From Luteitalea sp. (GTDB taxonomy: Bacteria; Acidobacteriota; Vicinamibacteria; Vicinamibacterales; Vicinamibacteraceae), in contig WHTZ01000028.1 of the NCBI GenBank assembly GCA_009377495.1, positions 1 to 64,000 on the forward strand: a stretch of DNA of 64,000 nt, written 5' to 3'. This document shows, in pieces, positions 25,736 through 34,785 of the stretch; the stretch's first letter is position 1, and every line of letters begins with the position of its first letter. Position numbers and translations under genes: made by a program. The notes beneath the pieces were generated by a model, which did no database searches, was not told where the DNA came from, and worked only from the letters and a program-made list of their open reading frames with translations.

Positions 25736-27043
25736 TCAAACCTCGAACGTCTCGATCCGCTGTTTGACGATCTGCATGAACTGATCGGCGGCCGCGCCGT
25801 CGACGAGGCGATGATCGTAGCCTAGCGTCAAATACGCACGCTGTCGGATCGCCAGGGCATCATCGATGACCGCAACGCGCTTTTCAATCGCGCCAACGCC
25901 CAGAATGGCTACCTGTGGCTGGTTGATGATCGGCATGCCGAACAGAGTGCCGAACGTGCCGGGATTCGTAATGGTAAAGGTGCCGCTCTGCACCTCCTCC
26001 GGCTTGAGCTGCTTGTTGCGCGCGCGGACGGCCAGATCCTGAATCGCGCGGCTCAAGCCAAGAAGGTTCTTTTCGTCCGCGTGTTGGATCACCGGCACGA
26101 TGAGACCCCAGTCGAGGGCGACCGCAATCCCCAAGTTGATCGCCCTCTTGTAGACGATCTTATCGCCATCAACGGACGCGTTGAGAATCGGCATTGCGCG
26201 AAGGGCGTCGACGATCGCCTTTGCGATGAACGACAGGAACGTGAGCTTCGTGCTCGCGCGCTCGTAGTCTGCCTTCTTGTCGTCGCGAATCTTGGCAACG
26301 CGTGTGAAGTCCACTTCGAACACCGAGTGCACGTGCGCCGACGTCCGCCGGCTCAAGACCATGTGCTCGGCGATCTTCTTGCGCATCACGGACATCGGCA
26401 CGACGTCAACGACCTCACCCGGTGCATATGCCGGAATGTGCGGCAGCGCGACACCTGCCGCAGCCGGCGCTGGCGCCTTTCGTCGTTCGTCGATGAACTT
26501 CAAGATGTCCGCTTTCGTGACACGGCCGCTGACCCCCGTGCCGGACACCTCCGCTATCTCGACGCTGTGCTCCCGGGCAATCTTTCGCACGAGTGGCGAT
26601 GACTTCTGCCGGCGCAAGCGCTCGCGTTCCGCCTCGAGCGGCACGGGCTCTGGCTTCGGCCGTGCACGCGTCGCAACATCCCCACGGCCCGCTTGCGCTT
26701 CTGTCTCGGTGGCAGCGCTCGCCGCCACGTCGGTCTGATCATCCGGCTGCTCGGTGCCAGCTTGCCGCTGATCCGCATCCCCCCGGCCATTCGAGCCGAC
26801 CTGCTCGCCCGCGGCCGCGATCACACCCACGACGGTGTCAACCGGAACGGTCTCACCCTCCTTTACGCGGATCTGCGCCAAGACGCCGGCCGCAGGCGAG
26901 GGAATCTCCGCATCCACCTTGTCGGTCGAGATCTCGAAGAGCGGCTCGTCGCGGTCAACCGGCTCGCCGATCTGTTTGATCCAGCGGGTGACCGTCCCCT
27001 CGGCGACCGACTCTCCCATTTGGGGCATGACGACGTTGGTTGG
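25736..27043 (-). CDS. Dihydrolipoamide acyltransferase (E2) of a 2-oxo-acid dehydrogenase complex
   Basis: Core of the complex that moves the acyl group to CoA. It is 435 residues from ATG 27043. The lipoyl domain (MPQMGESVAEGTVTRW) has lipoylated Lys43 in EISTDKVDAEI. A proline/acidic linker follows, then the peripheral-subunit binding domain (SSPLVRKIAREHSVEIAEV and on, about 155-195) and the catalytic domain ending YDHRLVDGAAADQF with the HxxxDG motif. The sequence is of the branched-chain or pyruvate type; the exact substrate is not certain. It is the last gene of the E3-E1alpha-E1beta-E2 run. Confidence 0.93.
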   Translation of the reverse strand, partial: PTNVVMPQMGESVAEGTVTRWIKQIGEPVDRDEPLFEISTDKVDAEIPSPAAGVLAQIRVKEGETVPVDTVVGVIAAAGEQVGSNGRGDADQRQAGTEQPDDQTDVAASAATETEAQAGRGDVATRARPKPEPVPLEAERERLRRQKSSPLVRKIAREHSVEIAEVSGTGVSGRVTKADILKFIDERRKAPAPAAAGVALPHIPAYAPGEVVDVVPMSVMRKKIAEHMVLSRRTSAHVHSVFEVDFTRVAKIRDDKKADYERASTKLTFLSFIAKAIVDALRAMPILNASVDGDKIVYKRAINLGIAVALDWGLIVPVIQHADEKNLLGLSRAIQDLAVRARNKQLKPEEVQSGTFTITNPGTFGTLFGMPIINQPQVAILGVGAIEKRVAVIDDALAIRQRAYLTLGYDHRLVDGAAADQFMQIVKQRIETFEV

Positions 27044-27047
27044 CATC

Positions 27048-27224
27048 GTGATCCTCAATGCCCAATGCACAATGCCCAATGCTCAAGGAACCGGGCAACT
27101 CGATCGCCCGGGTTGCATCGAGTCTAGACCAGAAGCGCTCCATCGCCCCTGGCTACAAGCTCCTCCGCTGTGCCTGTGCCTGTGCATTGTGCATTGTGCA
27201 TTGTGCATTGTGCATTGTGCATTG
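27048..27224. repeat. GTGCATTG octamer repeats, inverted pair between E1beta and E2
   Basis: On the right, about six GTGCATTG units run in tandem (27181-27224), preceded by CTGTGCCTGTGCC. On the left are CAATGCCCAATGCACAATG units in the opposite orientation (27057-27080). The design (short units facing inverted units across a spacer of about 90 bp) is that of the 7-mer elements, but with a different unit. Confidence 0.75.
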
Positions 27225-27232
27225 ACAAGAAT

Positions 27233-28207
27233 TCAGTATTCAACCAATTCCCGCACGGCTGCCGCGATCTTGGCCGCGCCCGGCATGAAAGCCTGTTCGA
27301 GCGGCGGGCTATAAGGTACCGGAGTGTCGAGCGAGGCGAGTCGCTTGACCGGTGCGTCGAGGAATTCAAAGCCGTCCTCAGCCACGATGGCGGCCAACTC
27401 GCCGCCAATGCCACCGGTGCGGGGCGCCTCGTGCACCACGAGCACGCGCCCGGTCTTTGCCACGGAGGTCAGAAGGGCCTCACGGTCCAGCGGCGCGAGG
27501 GTTCGCAGGTCAAGTACCTCGACCTCGATGCCGCCACGAGCCAGCTCCGTGGCGGCGTCGAGCGCTCGCTGCACCATCGCGCCAAAGGTAATGATGCTGG
27601 CGTCACGCCCCTCACGCCGCACGGCCGCCTGGCCAAGCGGCACGATGTAATCCTCGTCCGGCACCTCGTCTTTGACCCGTCGATAGAGGTACTTGTGCTC
27701 GAAGAACAGCACGGGATCCTCATCGCGAATGGCGGCCTTGAGCAACCCCTTTGCATCGTAGGCCGTCGCGGGTTCGACGATCTTGAGACCTGGTGTGTTC
27801 AGGAACGACGCTTCCGGGTTAGCCGAATGAAACGGCCCGCCGCTCACACCCCCACCACAAGGCCCCCGCACGACCAGCGGCACGCCCACACCGGAGCGAT
27901 ATCGGCTCTTCGCCGCAAAGTTCGTGAGCATGTCGAACGTGCAGGCAATGAAGTCGATGAACTGCATTTCGACGACTGGACGCATGCCCATGTAAGCGGC
28001 GCCAACGGCGGCTCCGACGATGGCGGTCTCCGAGAGCGGCGAGTCGATGACTCGGTCGGGGCCGAAGCGATCGAGCAGGCCTTCGGTGACCTTGAACGCG
28101 CCGCCGTAGACACCAATGTCCTCGCCGAGGAGAAAGACGCGGTCATCTCTGGCCATCTCCTCGGCCAGCGCCTGGCGGAGCGCCTCGATGTAGGTGATGA
28201 CGGCCAT
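27233..28207 (-). CDS. 2-oxo-acid dehydrogenase E1 component, beta subunit
   Basis: 324 residues, normal length. The transketolase pyrimidine-binding half has LGEDIGVYGGAFKVTEGL, IDSPLSETAIVGAAVG and PVVEMQFIDFI. The C-terminal transketolase domain follows (ALDAATELARGGIEVEVLDL, LVVHEAPRTGGIGGE). With the alpha subunit it decarboxylates the 2-oxo acid using thiamine diphosphate. It lies 37 bp downstream of the alpha gene, with a 7-mer tract between. Confidence 0.93.
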   Translation of the reverse strand: MAVITYIEALRQALAEEMARDDRVFLLGEDIGVYGGAFKVTEGLLDRFGPDRVIDSPLSETAIVGAAVGAAYMGMRPVVEMQFIDFIACTFDMLTNFAAKSRYRSGVGVPLVVRGPCGGGVSGGPFHSANPEASFLNTPGLKIVEPATAYDAKGLLKAAIRDEDPVLFFEHKYLYRRVKDEVPDEDYIVPLGQAAVRREGRDASIITFGAMVQRALDAATELARGGIEVEVLDLRTLAPLDREALLTSVAKTGRVLVVHEAPRTGGIGGELAAIVAEDGFEFLDAPVKRLASLDTPVPYSPPLEQAFMPGAAKIAAAVRELVEY

Positions 28208-28214
28208 CAGGATA

Positions 28215-28252
28215 GGTGCCAGGGGTCAGGGACCAGGGCTGTCTCAGGGATC
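28215..28252. repeat. 7-mer repeat tract with GGGCTGTCTCAGG core
   Basis: GGTGCCAGGGGTCAGGGACC then AGGGCTGTCTCAGGGATCA. Overlaps the last codons of the E1alpha gene. Confidence 0.7.
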
Positions 28253-29299
28253 ATGGACCGCTGTTCCGTGTTCCCTGAATGGCGATCTGAGGAGCTCGAC
28301 GCGGCGTCCCGGGAACGGGGTCATTCCCGCGTACACATCGCGGGTCACATCGGCGGGATCCGGCATGGGCTGGGCCAATGCCTCGCTCGCCTCCGTCTCT
28401 GCGAAGACCTTGGTCTGTCGGTCGATGTCGTCCAATTCCGCGGGCGTGGCGACACCCGATTCGGCGAGTCGGCTGCGCAGCCGCGCGATCGGATCGCGCG
28501 CGGCCCACTCGTGGAGCATCGCCTTGGGCACGTACCGCATATCATCGTGCTCGGCGTGACCGCGCATCCGCATCGTGTCGACGCCGAGAAGCGTCGGACC
28601 TTGGCCATCGCGACCGCGGTCGACCGCGCGCTTCGTGGCCTCGTAGACCGCAACCATGTCATTGCCGTCCACCATTTCATGCGCCACGCCGTACGCCTCG
28701 GCGCGCTGATCGATGCGGTCGATGGCCATTTGTTGCGCCAACGGCGTCGAGTACGCAAACTTGTTGTCTTCGGCAATCACGATGAGTGGAAGGTGCTGAA
28801 CCGCCGCGAAGTTCATGCCTTCGTGAAACGCGCCAGTGCTCGTCCCGCCGTCGCCGATGTAGGTCAGCGCCACGAGCGCCCGCTGCTGCATGCGGGCGGC
28901 CAACACCGCGCCCGCGAGCACGGGAATGAGGTCACCGAGCATGCTGATCGGGCCAATGATGGTCGGCTCTTCAGCCGCTGCTGGCGGAACGTGCGAGAAG
29001 TGGAGGTTCAGATCCCGGCCGCGGCTCGGCGACAACCCTCTCGCCATGTATTGCGCGAAGACGTCTCGCGGTCGCACGCCGCGTGCGAGGAGGGAGCCGA
29101 GATTGCGAATGAGCGGCGCAATGATGTCGCTCGGCCCGAGCGCGAGGGCAGACGCCACCGACTCGCCCTCCTGGCCAAGGCTTCGATACAACCCGCCGAC
29201 AACGTGATTGGTGCGGTAAAGGATGGCTAGCCGCTCTTCGACGTCACGCGTCAAGCGCGCATAGTAGTACAGTTCGAGCAGCGTAGGTTGGTTCAGCAT
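28244..29299 (-). CDS. 2-oxo-acid dehydrogenase E1 component, alpha subunit
   Basis: 351 residues. The thiamine diphosphate site is IGDGGTSTGAFHEGMNFA with the downstream EDNKFAYST loop, and DTMRMRGHAEHDD is the phosphorylation-loop region. The family start (YYYARLTRDVEERLAILYR) fits ATG 29299. The last two or three residues derive from the repeat at the stop. It is followed by the beta subunit and preceded by lpdA. Pyruvate versus branched-chain substrate cannot be settled by eye. Confidence 0.93.
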   Translation of the reverse strand: MLNQPTLLELYYYARLTRDVEERLAILYRTNHVVGGLYRSLGQEGESVASALALGPSDIIAPLIRNLGSLLARGVRPRDVFAQYMARGLSPSRGRDLNLHFSHVPPAAAEEPTIIGPISMLGDLIPVLAGAVLAARMQQRALVALTYIGDGGTSTGAFHEGMNFAAVQHLPLIVIAEDNKFAYSTPLAQQMAIDRIDQRAEAYGVAHEMVDGNDMVAVYEATKRAVDRGRDGQGPTLLGVDTMRMRGHAEHDDMRYVPKAMLHEWAARDPIARLRSRLAESGVATPAELDDIDRQTKVFAETEASEALAQPMPDPADVTRDVYAGMTPFPGRRVELLRSPFREHGTAVHDP

Positions 29300-29303
29300 A
29301 ACG

Positions 29304-29450
29304 TAGGGGTCAGGGGTCAGGGGTCAGGGGTCAGGGCGGTCTCAGGGAACAGGGATCAGGACGCGCCTGATCCCTGCTCGCTCATCCCTACTGACCCCTG
29401 CTCCCTGACACCTGTTCCCTGAGACCGCCCTGACCCCTGACCCCTGACCC
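29304..29450. repeat. 7-mer repeat element, long inverted pair
   Basis: GGGGTCA units (three perfect copies) and AGGGCGGTCTCAGG on the left. The exact complement (CTGAGACCGCCCT, then three TGACCCC units) lies on the right, so both arms plus core can pair into a long hairpin between lpdA and the E1alpha gene. Confidence 0.8.
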
Positions 29451-30875
29451 CTACATGTGAATGGCCGCACCGTGCGTCGCATGTGCCGCTTCGCCCACGG
29501 CCTCGGACATCGTGGGATGCGCGTGAATGGTGCGCAGCAACTCTTCGACCGTGCACTCGAGACGCAAGGCCATCGTCGCCTCGGCCACGAGCTCGGTGGC
29601 GCGTGGCCCGATCAGGTGCACGCCGAGGATCTCGTCATACGTCTTCTCAGCGACAATCTTGACGAACCCCTCGGTCTCGGCCGCGATCTTCGCGCGACCG
29701 AGGACACCGAACGGGAACGTGCCCACCACCACGTCGTAGTTTCGCGCCTGTGCCTCCTCCTCCGTCAACCCGACGCTCCCCATCTCCGGATCGCAGTACG
29801 TGCACGCCGGCACGTGATCGTAGTTGACTGGCCGTGCTTCCCTGCCCGCCACCCGTTCCGCCACCACGATGCCTTCGGCCGACGAGAGGTGCGCGAGCTG
29901 CGGATGCGGCCGGCCGTTGCCGAGCGTGATCACGTCGCCGACGGCCGAGATACCAGGAACGCTCGTGCGAAATAGCGGGTCCACCGTGATGTAGCCGCGG
30001 TCGGACCGAACCCCCACGTCCTCGGCGCCGAGGTCGTTCGTCACAGGACCACGACCGGTTGCCACGAGCAAACAGTCCGCACGAAGCTTCGTGTTCTGCC
30101 CATCGGGTAACGTCGCTTCGAGCTCCACACCACTGGTGCTGGCCCGTGCCGCCGTCACCTTCGTCCCGGTGAGCACCTTGATCTTTTGTTTCTTGAAGCT
30201 CTTCTCGAGCTCGGCCGACACGGCCGCGTCTTCCGCGGGAACCAGGCGCGGTAACAGCTCGACGAGCGTCACATCGCTTCCAAATCGGCTGAAGATTGAC
30301 GCGAACTCCACGCCGACAGCGCCGCTGCCGAGCACGACGATCGACTTCGGCACCTCGCGGAGATTCAGCGCCTCGTCACTCGTGATGATGCGCGTGCGGT
30401 CAATCTCGATTCCGGGCACGCTGCGCGGCTCCGAGCCGGTCGCGACGATGATCTCCTTGCCAGCGAGCTTCTGCGACCGCCCCTTCTCGTCGGTCACCTC
30501 CACCTGGCCGTTGCCCAACAGCCGGGCCACCCCCTTTACCGACTCGATGTTGTTCTTCTTGAAGAGATAGGCGATGCCGTTCGTCAGACCCTTGACGATC
30601 TTGGCCTTCCGCGCGTGCACGCGTGGCATATCGATCCCGACGGCAGCTTCGCCGAGCGTCAGGCCCCACTCTTTCGCGTTCTGGGCGATCTTCAGGGCGT
30701 GTGCATGTTCCAGCAGTGCCTTTGTGGGAATACAGCCCCAGTTGAGGCACGTACCACCGAGCACGGCCTCCTTTTCAATACACGCCGTCTGGAGGCCGAG
30801 CTGTGCGGCGCGGATGGCCGCGACGTAGCCACCCGTGCCAGATCCAATCACGACGACGTCGAACTCGTTCGCCAA
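29451..30875 (-). CDS. lpdA: Dihydrolipoyl dehydrogenase (E3)
   Basis: Reoxidises the dihydrolipoyl group of E2 with NAD+ through FAD and a disulfide. It is about 474 residues. I take TTG 30875 as start (MANEFDVVVIGSG), with AGGGAG upstream; an in-frame GTG at 30917 would add 14 residues of unlikely sequence. FAD loop VVVIGSGTGGYVAA, redox pair GGTCLNWGCIPTK (C43, C48), NAD loop VVLGSGAVGVEFASIF, and the C-terminal His-Glu region TIHAHPTMSEAV. It is the first gene of the complex operon. Confidence 0.94.
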   Translation of the reverse strand: MANEFDVVVIGSGTGGYVAAIRAAQLGLQTACIEKEAVLGGTCLNWGCIPTKALLEHAHALKIAQNAKEWGLTLGEAAVGIDMPRVHARKAKIVKGLTNGIAYLFKKNNIESVKGVARLLGNGQVEVTDEKGRSQKLAGKEIIVATGSEPRSVPGIEIDRTRIITSDEALNLREVPKSIVVLGSGAVGVEFASIFSRFGSDVTLVELLPRLVPAEDAAVSAELEKSFKKQKIKVLTGTKVTAARASTSGVELEATLPDGQNTKLRADCLLVATGRGPVTNDLGAEDVGVRSDRGYITVDPLFRTSVPGISAVGDVITLGNGRPHPQLAHLSSAEGIVVAERVAGREARPVNYDHVPACTYCDPEMGSVGLTEEEAQARNYDVVVGTFPFGVLGRAKIAAETEGFVKIVAEKTYDEILGVHLIGPRATELVAEATMALRLECTVEELLRTIHAHPTMSEAVGEAAHATHGAAIHM

Positions 30876-30964
30876 AGGAAGCTCCCTGGCCGGAAATATG
30901 AGACTTGACGGCCCCACGTATCATACTCAGGGGTTGAGGGATTACAATACGAGCCCACGCACAC

Positions 30965-32356
30965 ATGCCAATCGAGCCCAAGGTCCTCCTCATCGTCGAC
31001 GACGATGAAGGAATGAGAGACACGCTGACGGCGATTCTGAGACGTGACTACACGGTGCGGGCGGCGGCGTCTGCCGAGGCGGGCCTCGAGATTCTGCGCG
31101 CGGTCAATGTGCATCTCATGCTGCTCGACGTGAGGCTGCCGGGCATGGGCGGTCTCGACCTGCTCCGTATCGTCCGCGAGCAGTACTCGATGGTCGAGGC
31201 CATCGTGATTTCGGCGATCAGCGAAGTCGAGACGGCCGTGCAGGCGATGAAGCTCGGTGCTTACCATTACATCACGAAGGAGTTCGAGTACGACGCCCTG
31301 CGGTCGCTGATGCATCACGCAAGCGAGCGACAGGACCTCAACCGCCGCGTGATCACGCTCGCGGCCCAAGTCGCGGATCAGCAAGACGAGCGAGAGTTCA
31401 TCACTGGCCCAAGCCTGACTAGCCGTGCGGTGATCGAGATGGCGGCCAAGGTTGCCGGCCTGTCCGCGACGGTGCTCGTGATGGGAGAAAGCGGCACCGG
31501 CAAAGAGTTGCTCGCCCGCAAGGTCCATCGCGACTCAGCGCAGCGCGACGGTCCATTCATTCCCGTCAACCTGGCCGCCATCCCAACCGAGCTGGTCGAG
31601 AGCACGCTCTTCGGCCACGAGAAAGGTGCCTTTACCGGCGCCGTTCGCCAGCAGATGGGCAAGTTCGAGATGGCGTCGGGCGGTACGCTCTTCCTCGATG
31701 AGATTGGCGATCTCCGAGTGGACCTGCAATCCAAGCTGCTCCGCGCCTTGCAGGAAGGGGAGATCGAGCGGGTCGGCGGAACCAAGGCGATCAAGACACA
31801 GTTTCGGCTGGTCGTCGCCACCAACGTCGACCTTGAGCGCGCCGTCAGGGAAGGCCGCTTCCGCGAAGACCTCTACTATCGCATCAACGTCGTGCCCGTT
31901 CGGCTGCCACCGCTTCGCGAGCGTGCGGACGACATCCCGGTGCTCGCCGAAGTGTTCGTGCGCCGGTACGCCGCGCGGTTTCGCAAGCCGGTCACGGGCT
32001 TCACGGCGGGCGCGCTGGAGATCCTCAAGGGCCACTACTGGCCAGGCAACATTCGCGAGCTGCAGAACCTCATTGAACGGCTCGTGGCGATGAGCGACGG
32101 CGCGTTCCTCACCGAAGGAGACATTCCCATCGAGCTGCATCTCTCGCAGCTCGGCTCGCGTCCCACGCGCGGTGACAGCCTGCTCGAGGATGCGCTCAGC
32201 ACGTTCGAGCGAAGCTTCTTGCTCAAGTCGCTCGAGCGGTGCGAGTGGAACATCACGGCCACGGCACGATATCTCGGGATTCCGCTCAGCACACTGAAAT
32301 TCAAGCTGGGTCGGCTTGACGTGTACCGATTGGCGAGGCGCCTTCGCGAGTCGTGA
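30965..32356 (+). CDS. Sigma-54-dependent response regulator (NtrC type)
   Basis: 463 residues. The receiver domain has acidic residues LIVDDDEG and phospho-acceptor D55 in LLDVRLP. The AAA+ domain has Walker A GESGTGKE, the sigma-54 contact loop GAFTGA, Walker B LFLDEIGDL and the R-finger region FREDLYYRINVV. The C-terminal Fis-type helix-turn-helix includes WNITATARYLGIPLSTLKFK. It activates sigma-54 promoters when phosphorylated. No kinase is adjacent; an NtrB-like sensor kinase is encoded 5 kb downstream, beyond the radical SAM cassette, and is the obvious candidate partner. Confidence 0.94.
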   Translation: MPIEPKVLLIVDDDEGMRDTLTAILRRDYTVRAAASAEAGLEILRAVNVHLMLLDVRLPGMGGLDLLRIVREQYSMVEAIVISAISEVETAVQAMKLGAYHYITKEFEYDALRSLMHHASERQDLNRRVITLAAQVADQQDEREFITGPSLTSRAVIEMAAKVAGLSATVLVMGESGTGKELLARKVHRDSAQRDGPFIPVNLAAIPTELVESTLFGHEKGAFTGAVRQQMGKFEMASGGTLFLDEIGDLRVDLQSKLLRALQEGEIERVGGTKAIKTQFRLVVATNVDLERAVREGRFREDLYYRINVVPVRLPPLRERADDIPVLAEVFVRRYAARFRKPVTGFTAGALEILKGHYWPGNIRELQNLIERLVAMSDGAFLTEGDIPIELHLSQLGSRPTRGDSLLEDALSTFERSFLLKSLERCEWNITATARYLGIPLSTLKFKLGRLDVYRLARRLRES

Positions 32357-32368
32357 CGTTCCTTAAGA

Positions 32369-32400
32369 TTAACAGGCTGCTGAAGAACGCAGCCTGTTAA
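32369..32400 (+). terminator. Strong hairpin after the response regulator
   Basis: TTAACAGGCTGC (32369-32380) and GCAGCCTGTTAA (32389-32400) form a perfect 12-bp stem with an 8-nt loop, 12 bp after the regulator stop. There is no long T-tract. The sequence ACAGGCTGCTGAA is also reminiscent of ends of some insertion sequences, so it may be an IS remnant acting as terminator. Confidence 0.5.
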
Positions 32401-33208
32401 CTTATCGGCGTGACGAATTCAGAGCGAGGCGCTTGACTGAGTTAGTCGCCCACCTAGTGTCCTCGCCGTTCCAGTTATGGCCCGTTACGGCGACTGAGCG
32501 CGGCCAACGCCTCCAGTCGGCTCTCTGCTTGATATCCACGACGGCGGCGTGAGCACCGGCGCCCGGCGGGCCTGCCGGAAGCGACCACTTCATTCACCAT
32601 CCTGAATACCCATGCAGTCGGCCCGCTGCCGTGGCTCGAACAGGTTCTCGTGTCCAAGCGCAGATGAGCTTGTTAGGAATCCTCCGGACGAAGATCAAAA
32701 CAGGTAGCCACGGAGTGGACCAACTACTAAGTACTGTAGACCCCGTGAGTATCATGGACTTATCGTCGACGACCCATACTGCGCGTGCCCGGGAGCATCT
32801 TACTAGCATCATGGCTCGGCTTCAGGTATGGTGAAGCGTCTCACAGTGGGTGCCGATCTCGCTCGTCCGGCGAGCTCGCGCTCCGCTTGCAGCGACTCGC
32901 GAGCCGACGCGGATCATGCTGAGCGACGTCGAAGTCGCTCCTGGTGTCTCGGTTCACGCGGCGATGACGCGTGTCGGTTGAGCCAAACGGGCGGCCGCTC
33001 TGCCTTCATATTCCGGCGTCGAGCTCGTCTTCGAATCGTTCGTCCTTTGTTCGTCCTACTGAGTGACTAGCTCGAGTTCGCGGCCGCGGACTCGAGTGGC
33101 CGCCGAAACGATGCGCACGCGCCCCAGAGCGTGGGTGTCGCCCACATGTTCTTGTTGAGCACACCGCGCTCTCCGGCTCTGAATCCACACCCAAGGGGAG
33201 GAAACGCT
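32401..33208. other. Gene-free stretch of about 800 bp upstream of the radical SAM gene, lower GC
   Basis: The part from about 32400 to 32830 is visibly less GC-rich than its surroundings. Short frames exist on both strands but none has recognisable similarity, a ribosome binding site or consistent codon use. A minus-strand frame interrupted by one stop (32402-32812) could be a decayed gene, but I cannot name it. Promoter(s) for the peptide cassette must lie here; no convincing sigma-70 or GG-N10-GC sigma-54 site was found by eye. Confidence 0.5.
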
Positions 33209-34642
33209 ATGCAAGCGTCGCTTTTCAACGTCCGCGTCCCGCTGCCAGACCGTAGTGAGGTGTTTCTCATGAACACGCTCACCGACGCGCAGCTCATTGT
33301 GTCGGAAGATGTCGCCACGCTGCTGGACCGGCTGGATGGAGGCACCTCGCTCGGCGACCTCGAGGCCGACGAACGCGAGGCCATCGACACGCTCCACGCA
33401 CATGGCTTCGTGGCACCGAGCCGCGAAGAGGAACGAGCCACACTGGATCGCTTCTTCTCTGACTTCCGAGAAGACACGAGCCAACTGCGCCTCACCGTGC
33501 TCACCACGCTGCAGTGCAATTTCGCGTGCGACTACTGCTTCCAGGGGGACCACGCCGACTACAACGCCAAGGCCACGAAGATGTCGCTGCAGACCGCTGA
33601 GCGCGTCGTGGCGTGGGCCGAGACGAAGATCGACACCCTGCAACCGAAGAGCGTCGCGCTGACGTTCTTTGGTGGCGAGCCGCTCCTCAACCTCCCGGTG
33701 ATGTATTACCTTGCCGAGCGGGTGTGGGACATCGCTCAGGCGAGGGGTGCCACGCTGCTCATCAACGTCATCACGAACGGACTGTTGCTCACGCCGGAAG
33801 TCGTCGACCGGCTCGTACCCTACGGCCTCAACGGCATCAAAGTCACGCTCGATGGTGACCGAGAGACGCACAACCGCATGCGGCCTCTGCGTGGCGGTCA
33901 GGGCACGTTCGACAAGATCATTCGAAACCTCGGTCAGGTCGCCGGCAAGTGCCGCATCTCCATCGGCGGGAACTTCGACGCCGACACAGTCGACAGCTAT
34001 CCGGCGCTCCTCGACTTTCTCCGCTCGCAGGACTTCGCAGACGACATCGGCCGGGTCAACTTCAAGCCGGTGTTTCGTGACCGCGACGCGCAGCCACCTA
34101 CGGCTCGTGTCGACCACGTTGGCGGCCGCCGCATGATTCCGCTGGCCGCCGTCGACGGCCATGGTAAGCCGCTCGGTGGCACGTGTATGACCTCGGTCGG
34201 CGCCGGCGGGAGTTCTCCATGCGACAGCTGTCACTTCGTCGACGAGCAACTCTCGTTCTTGCGCGAGGAGACGAAGAAGCGCGGCTTCAGGACGAAGGAT
34301 GGCGTGCACATGGGTCCCTGTGAGCTACACAAACGGCACGCCTACACCATCGGTCCGAGCGGGGAGCTGTACTCGTGCCCTGGGTTCACCGGTGATCCCA
34401 CGCTGTCGGTCGGCGACATCGATGGACGCCAGCAGCCATGGCAGCGCGCTGTGTCCGATCGCTTCGAGCAGCACGCCCCGTGGAAGGCGTGCGGTGATTG
34501 TTCGTTCATTCCCGTGTGTGGCGGCGGTTGCTCGGTCGCAGCCCACGCGGAGCTCGGTGACATGAGCGCGCCATCGTGTCACAAGAGCAGCATGGAAACG
34601 GCGCTCGTCTCGCTCGCGCAGGAAGTCGCGAGCGGTGCGTAA
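33209..34642 (+). CDS. Radical SAM/SPASM peptide maturase (RiPP)
   Basis: 477 residues from ATG 33209 (GGGGAGGAAACGCT upstream); the frame is open 78 bp earlier without support. Residues 1-90 form the small N-terminal domain usual in peptide-modifying radical SAM enzymes (FLMNTLTDAQLIVSE, DTLHAHGFVAP), perhaps precursor binding. The radical SAM cluster is C103-x3-C107-x2-C110 (LQCNFACDYC), with GGEP at about 155-158. A SPASM domain follows: C371, GELYSC (C390), C428-x2-C431-x5-C437-x3-C441 and C457, for two more 4Fe-4S clusters. Three extra cysteines (326, 338, 341) precede it. Six tiny genes begin 12 bp downstream and are the likely substrates. The reaction, probably a C-C or thioether crosslink, cannot be told. 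Confidence 0.93.
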   Translation: MQASLFNVRVPLPDRSEVFLMNTLTDAQLIVSEDVATLLDRLDGGTSLGDLEADEREAIDTLHAHGFVAPSREEERATLDRFFSDFREDTSQLRLTVLTTLQCNFACDYCFQGDHADYNAKATKMSLQTAERVVAWAETKIDTLQPKSVALTFFGGEPLLNLPVMYYLAERVWDIAQARGATLLINVITNGLLLTPEVVDRLVPYGLNGIKVTLDGDRETHNRMRPLRGGQGTFDKIIRNLGQVAGKCRISIGGNFDADTVDSYPALLDFLRSQDFADDIGRVNFKPVFRDRDAQPPTARVDHVGGRRMIPLAAVDGHGKPLGGTCMTSVGAGGSSPCDSCHFVDEQLSFLREETKKRGFRTKDGVHMGPCELHKRHAYTIGPSGELYSCPGFTGDPTLSVGDIDGRQQPWQRAVSDRFEQHAPWKACGDCSFIPVCGGGCSVAAHAELGDMSAPSCHKSSMETALVSLAQEVASGA

Positions 34643-34654
34643 AGGAGGCTCATC

Positions 34655-34765
34655 GTGAAGATCAAAATCGTCGCCCGAACCAGCGATGACCGTCGCACCT
34701 CGGGCAAGGTCTCGCCATGGCTCGTCGACATGCCCGAAGTGCCGCCAAACGCGGCCGAGGAGTAG
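34655..34765 (+). CDS. Candidate RiPP precursor peptide 1 (36 aa)
   Basis: GTG start with a strong AAAGGAGG, which overlaps the maturase stop codon, so translation is coupled. The peptide begins MKIKIVARTSDD, continues through KVSPWLVDMPEV and ends PPNAAEE. It shares the N-terminal KIKI and the motif P-W-L-V-D-M-P with the five peptides that follow, but otherwise differs from the middle four. Like peptide 6 it starts with GTG and has a basic/serine-rich middle without cysteine. Too small for most gene callers. The identification rests on position, ribosome binding site and the shared motif. Confidence 0.82.
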   Translation: MKIKIVARTSDDRRTSGKVSPWLVDMPEVPPNAAEE

Positions 34766-34785
34766 CACGCAGAAGGAGATTCGCT

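Noticed and set aside
27170..29230. A 686-codon open frame on the plus strand opposite the E1 genes
   Set aside because: Antisense to two clear enzymes (E1alpha, E1beta), composition rich in His/Arg typical of reverse frames in GC-rich DNA, no known domain.
32402..33070. Short frames in the gene-free stretch before the maturase
   Set aside because: Interrupted, without similarity or ribosome binding sites; perhaps remnants, but nothing can be named.
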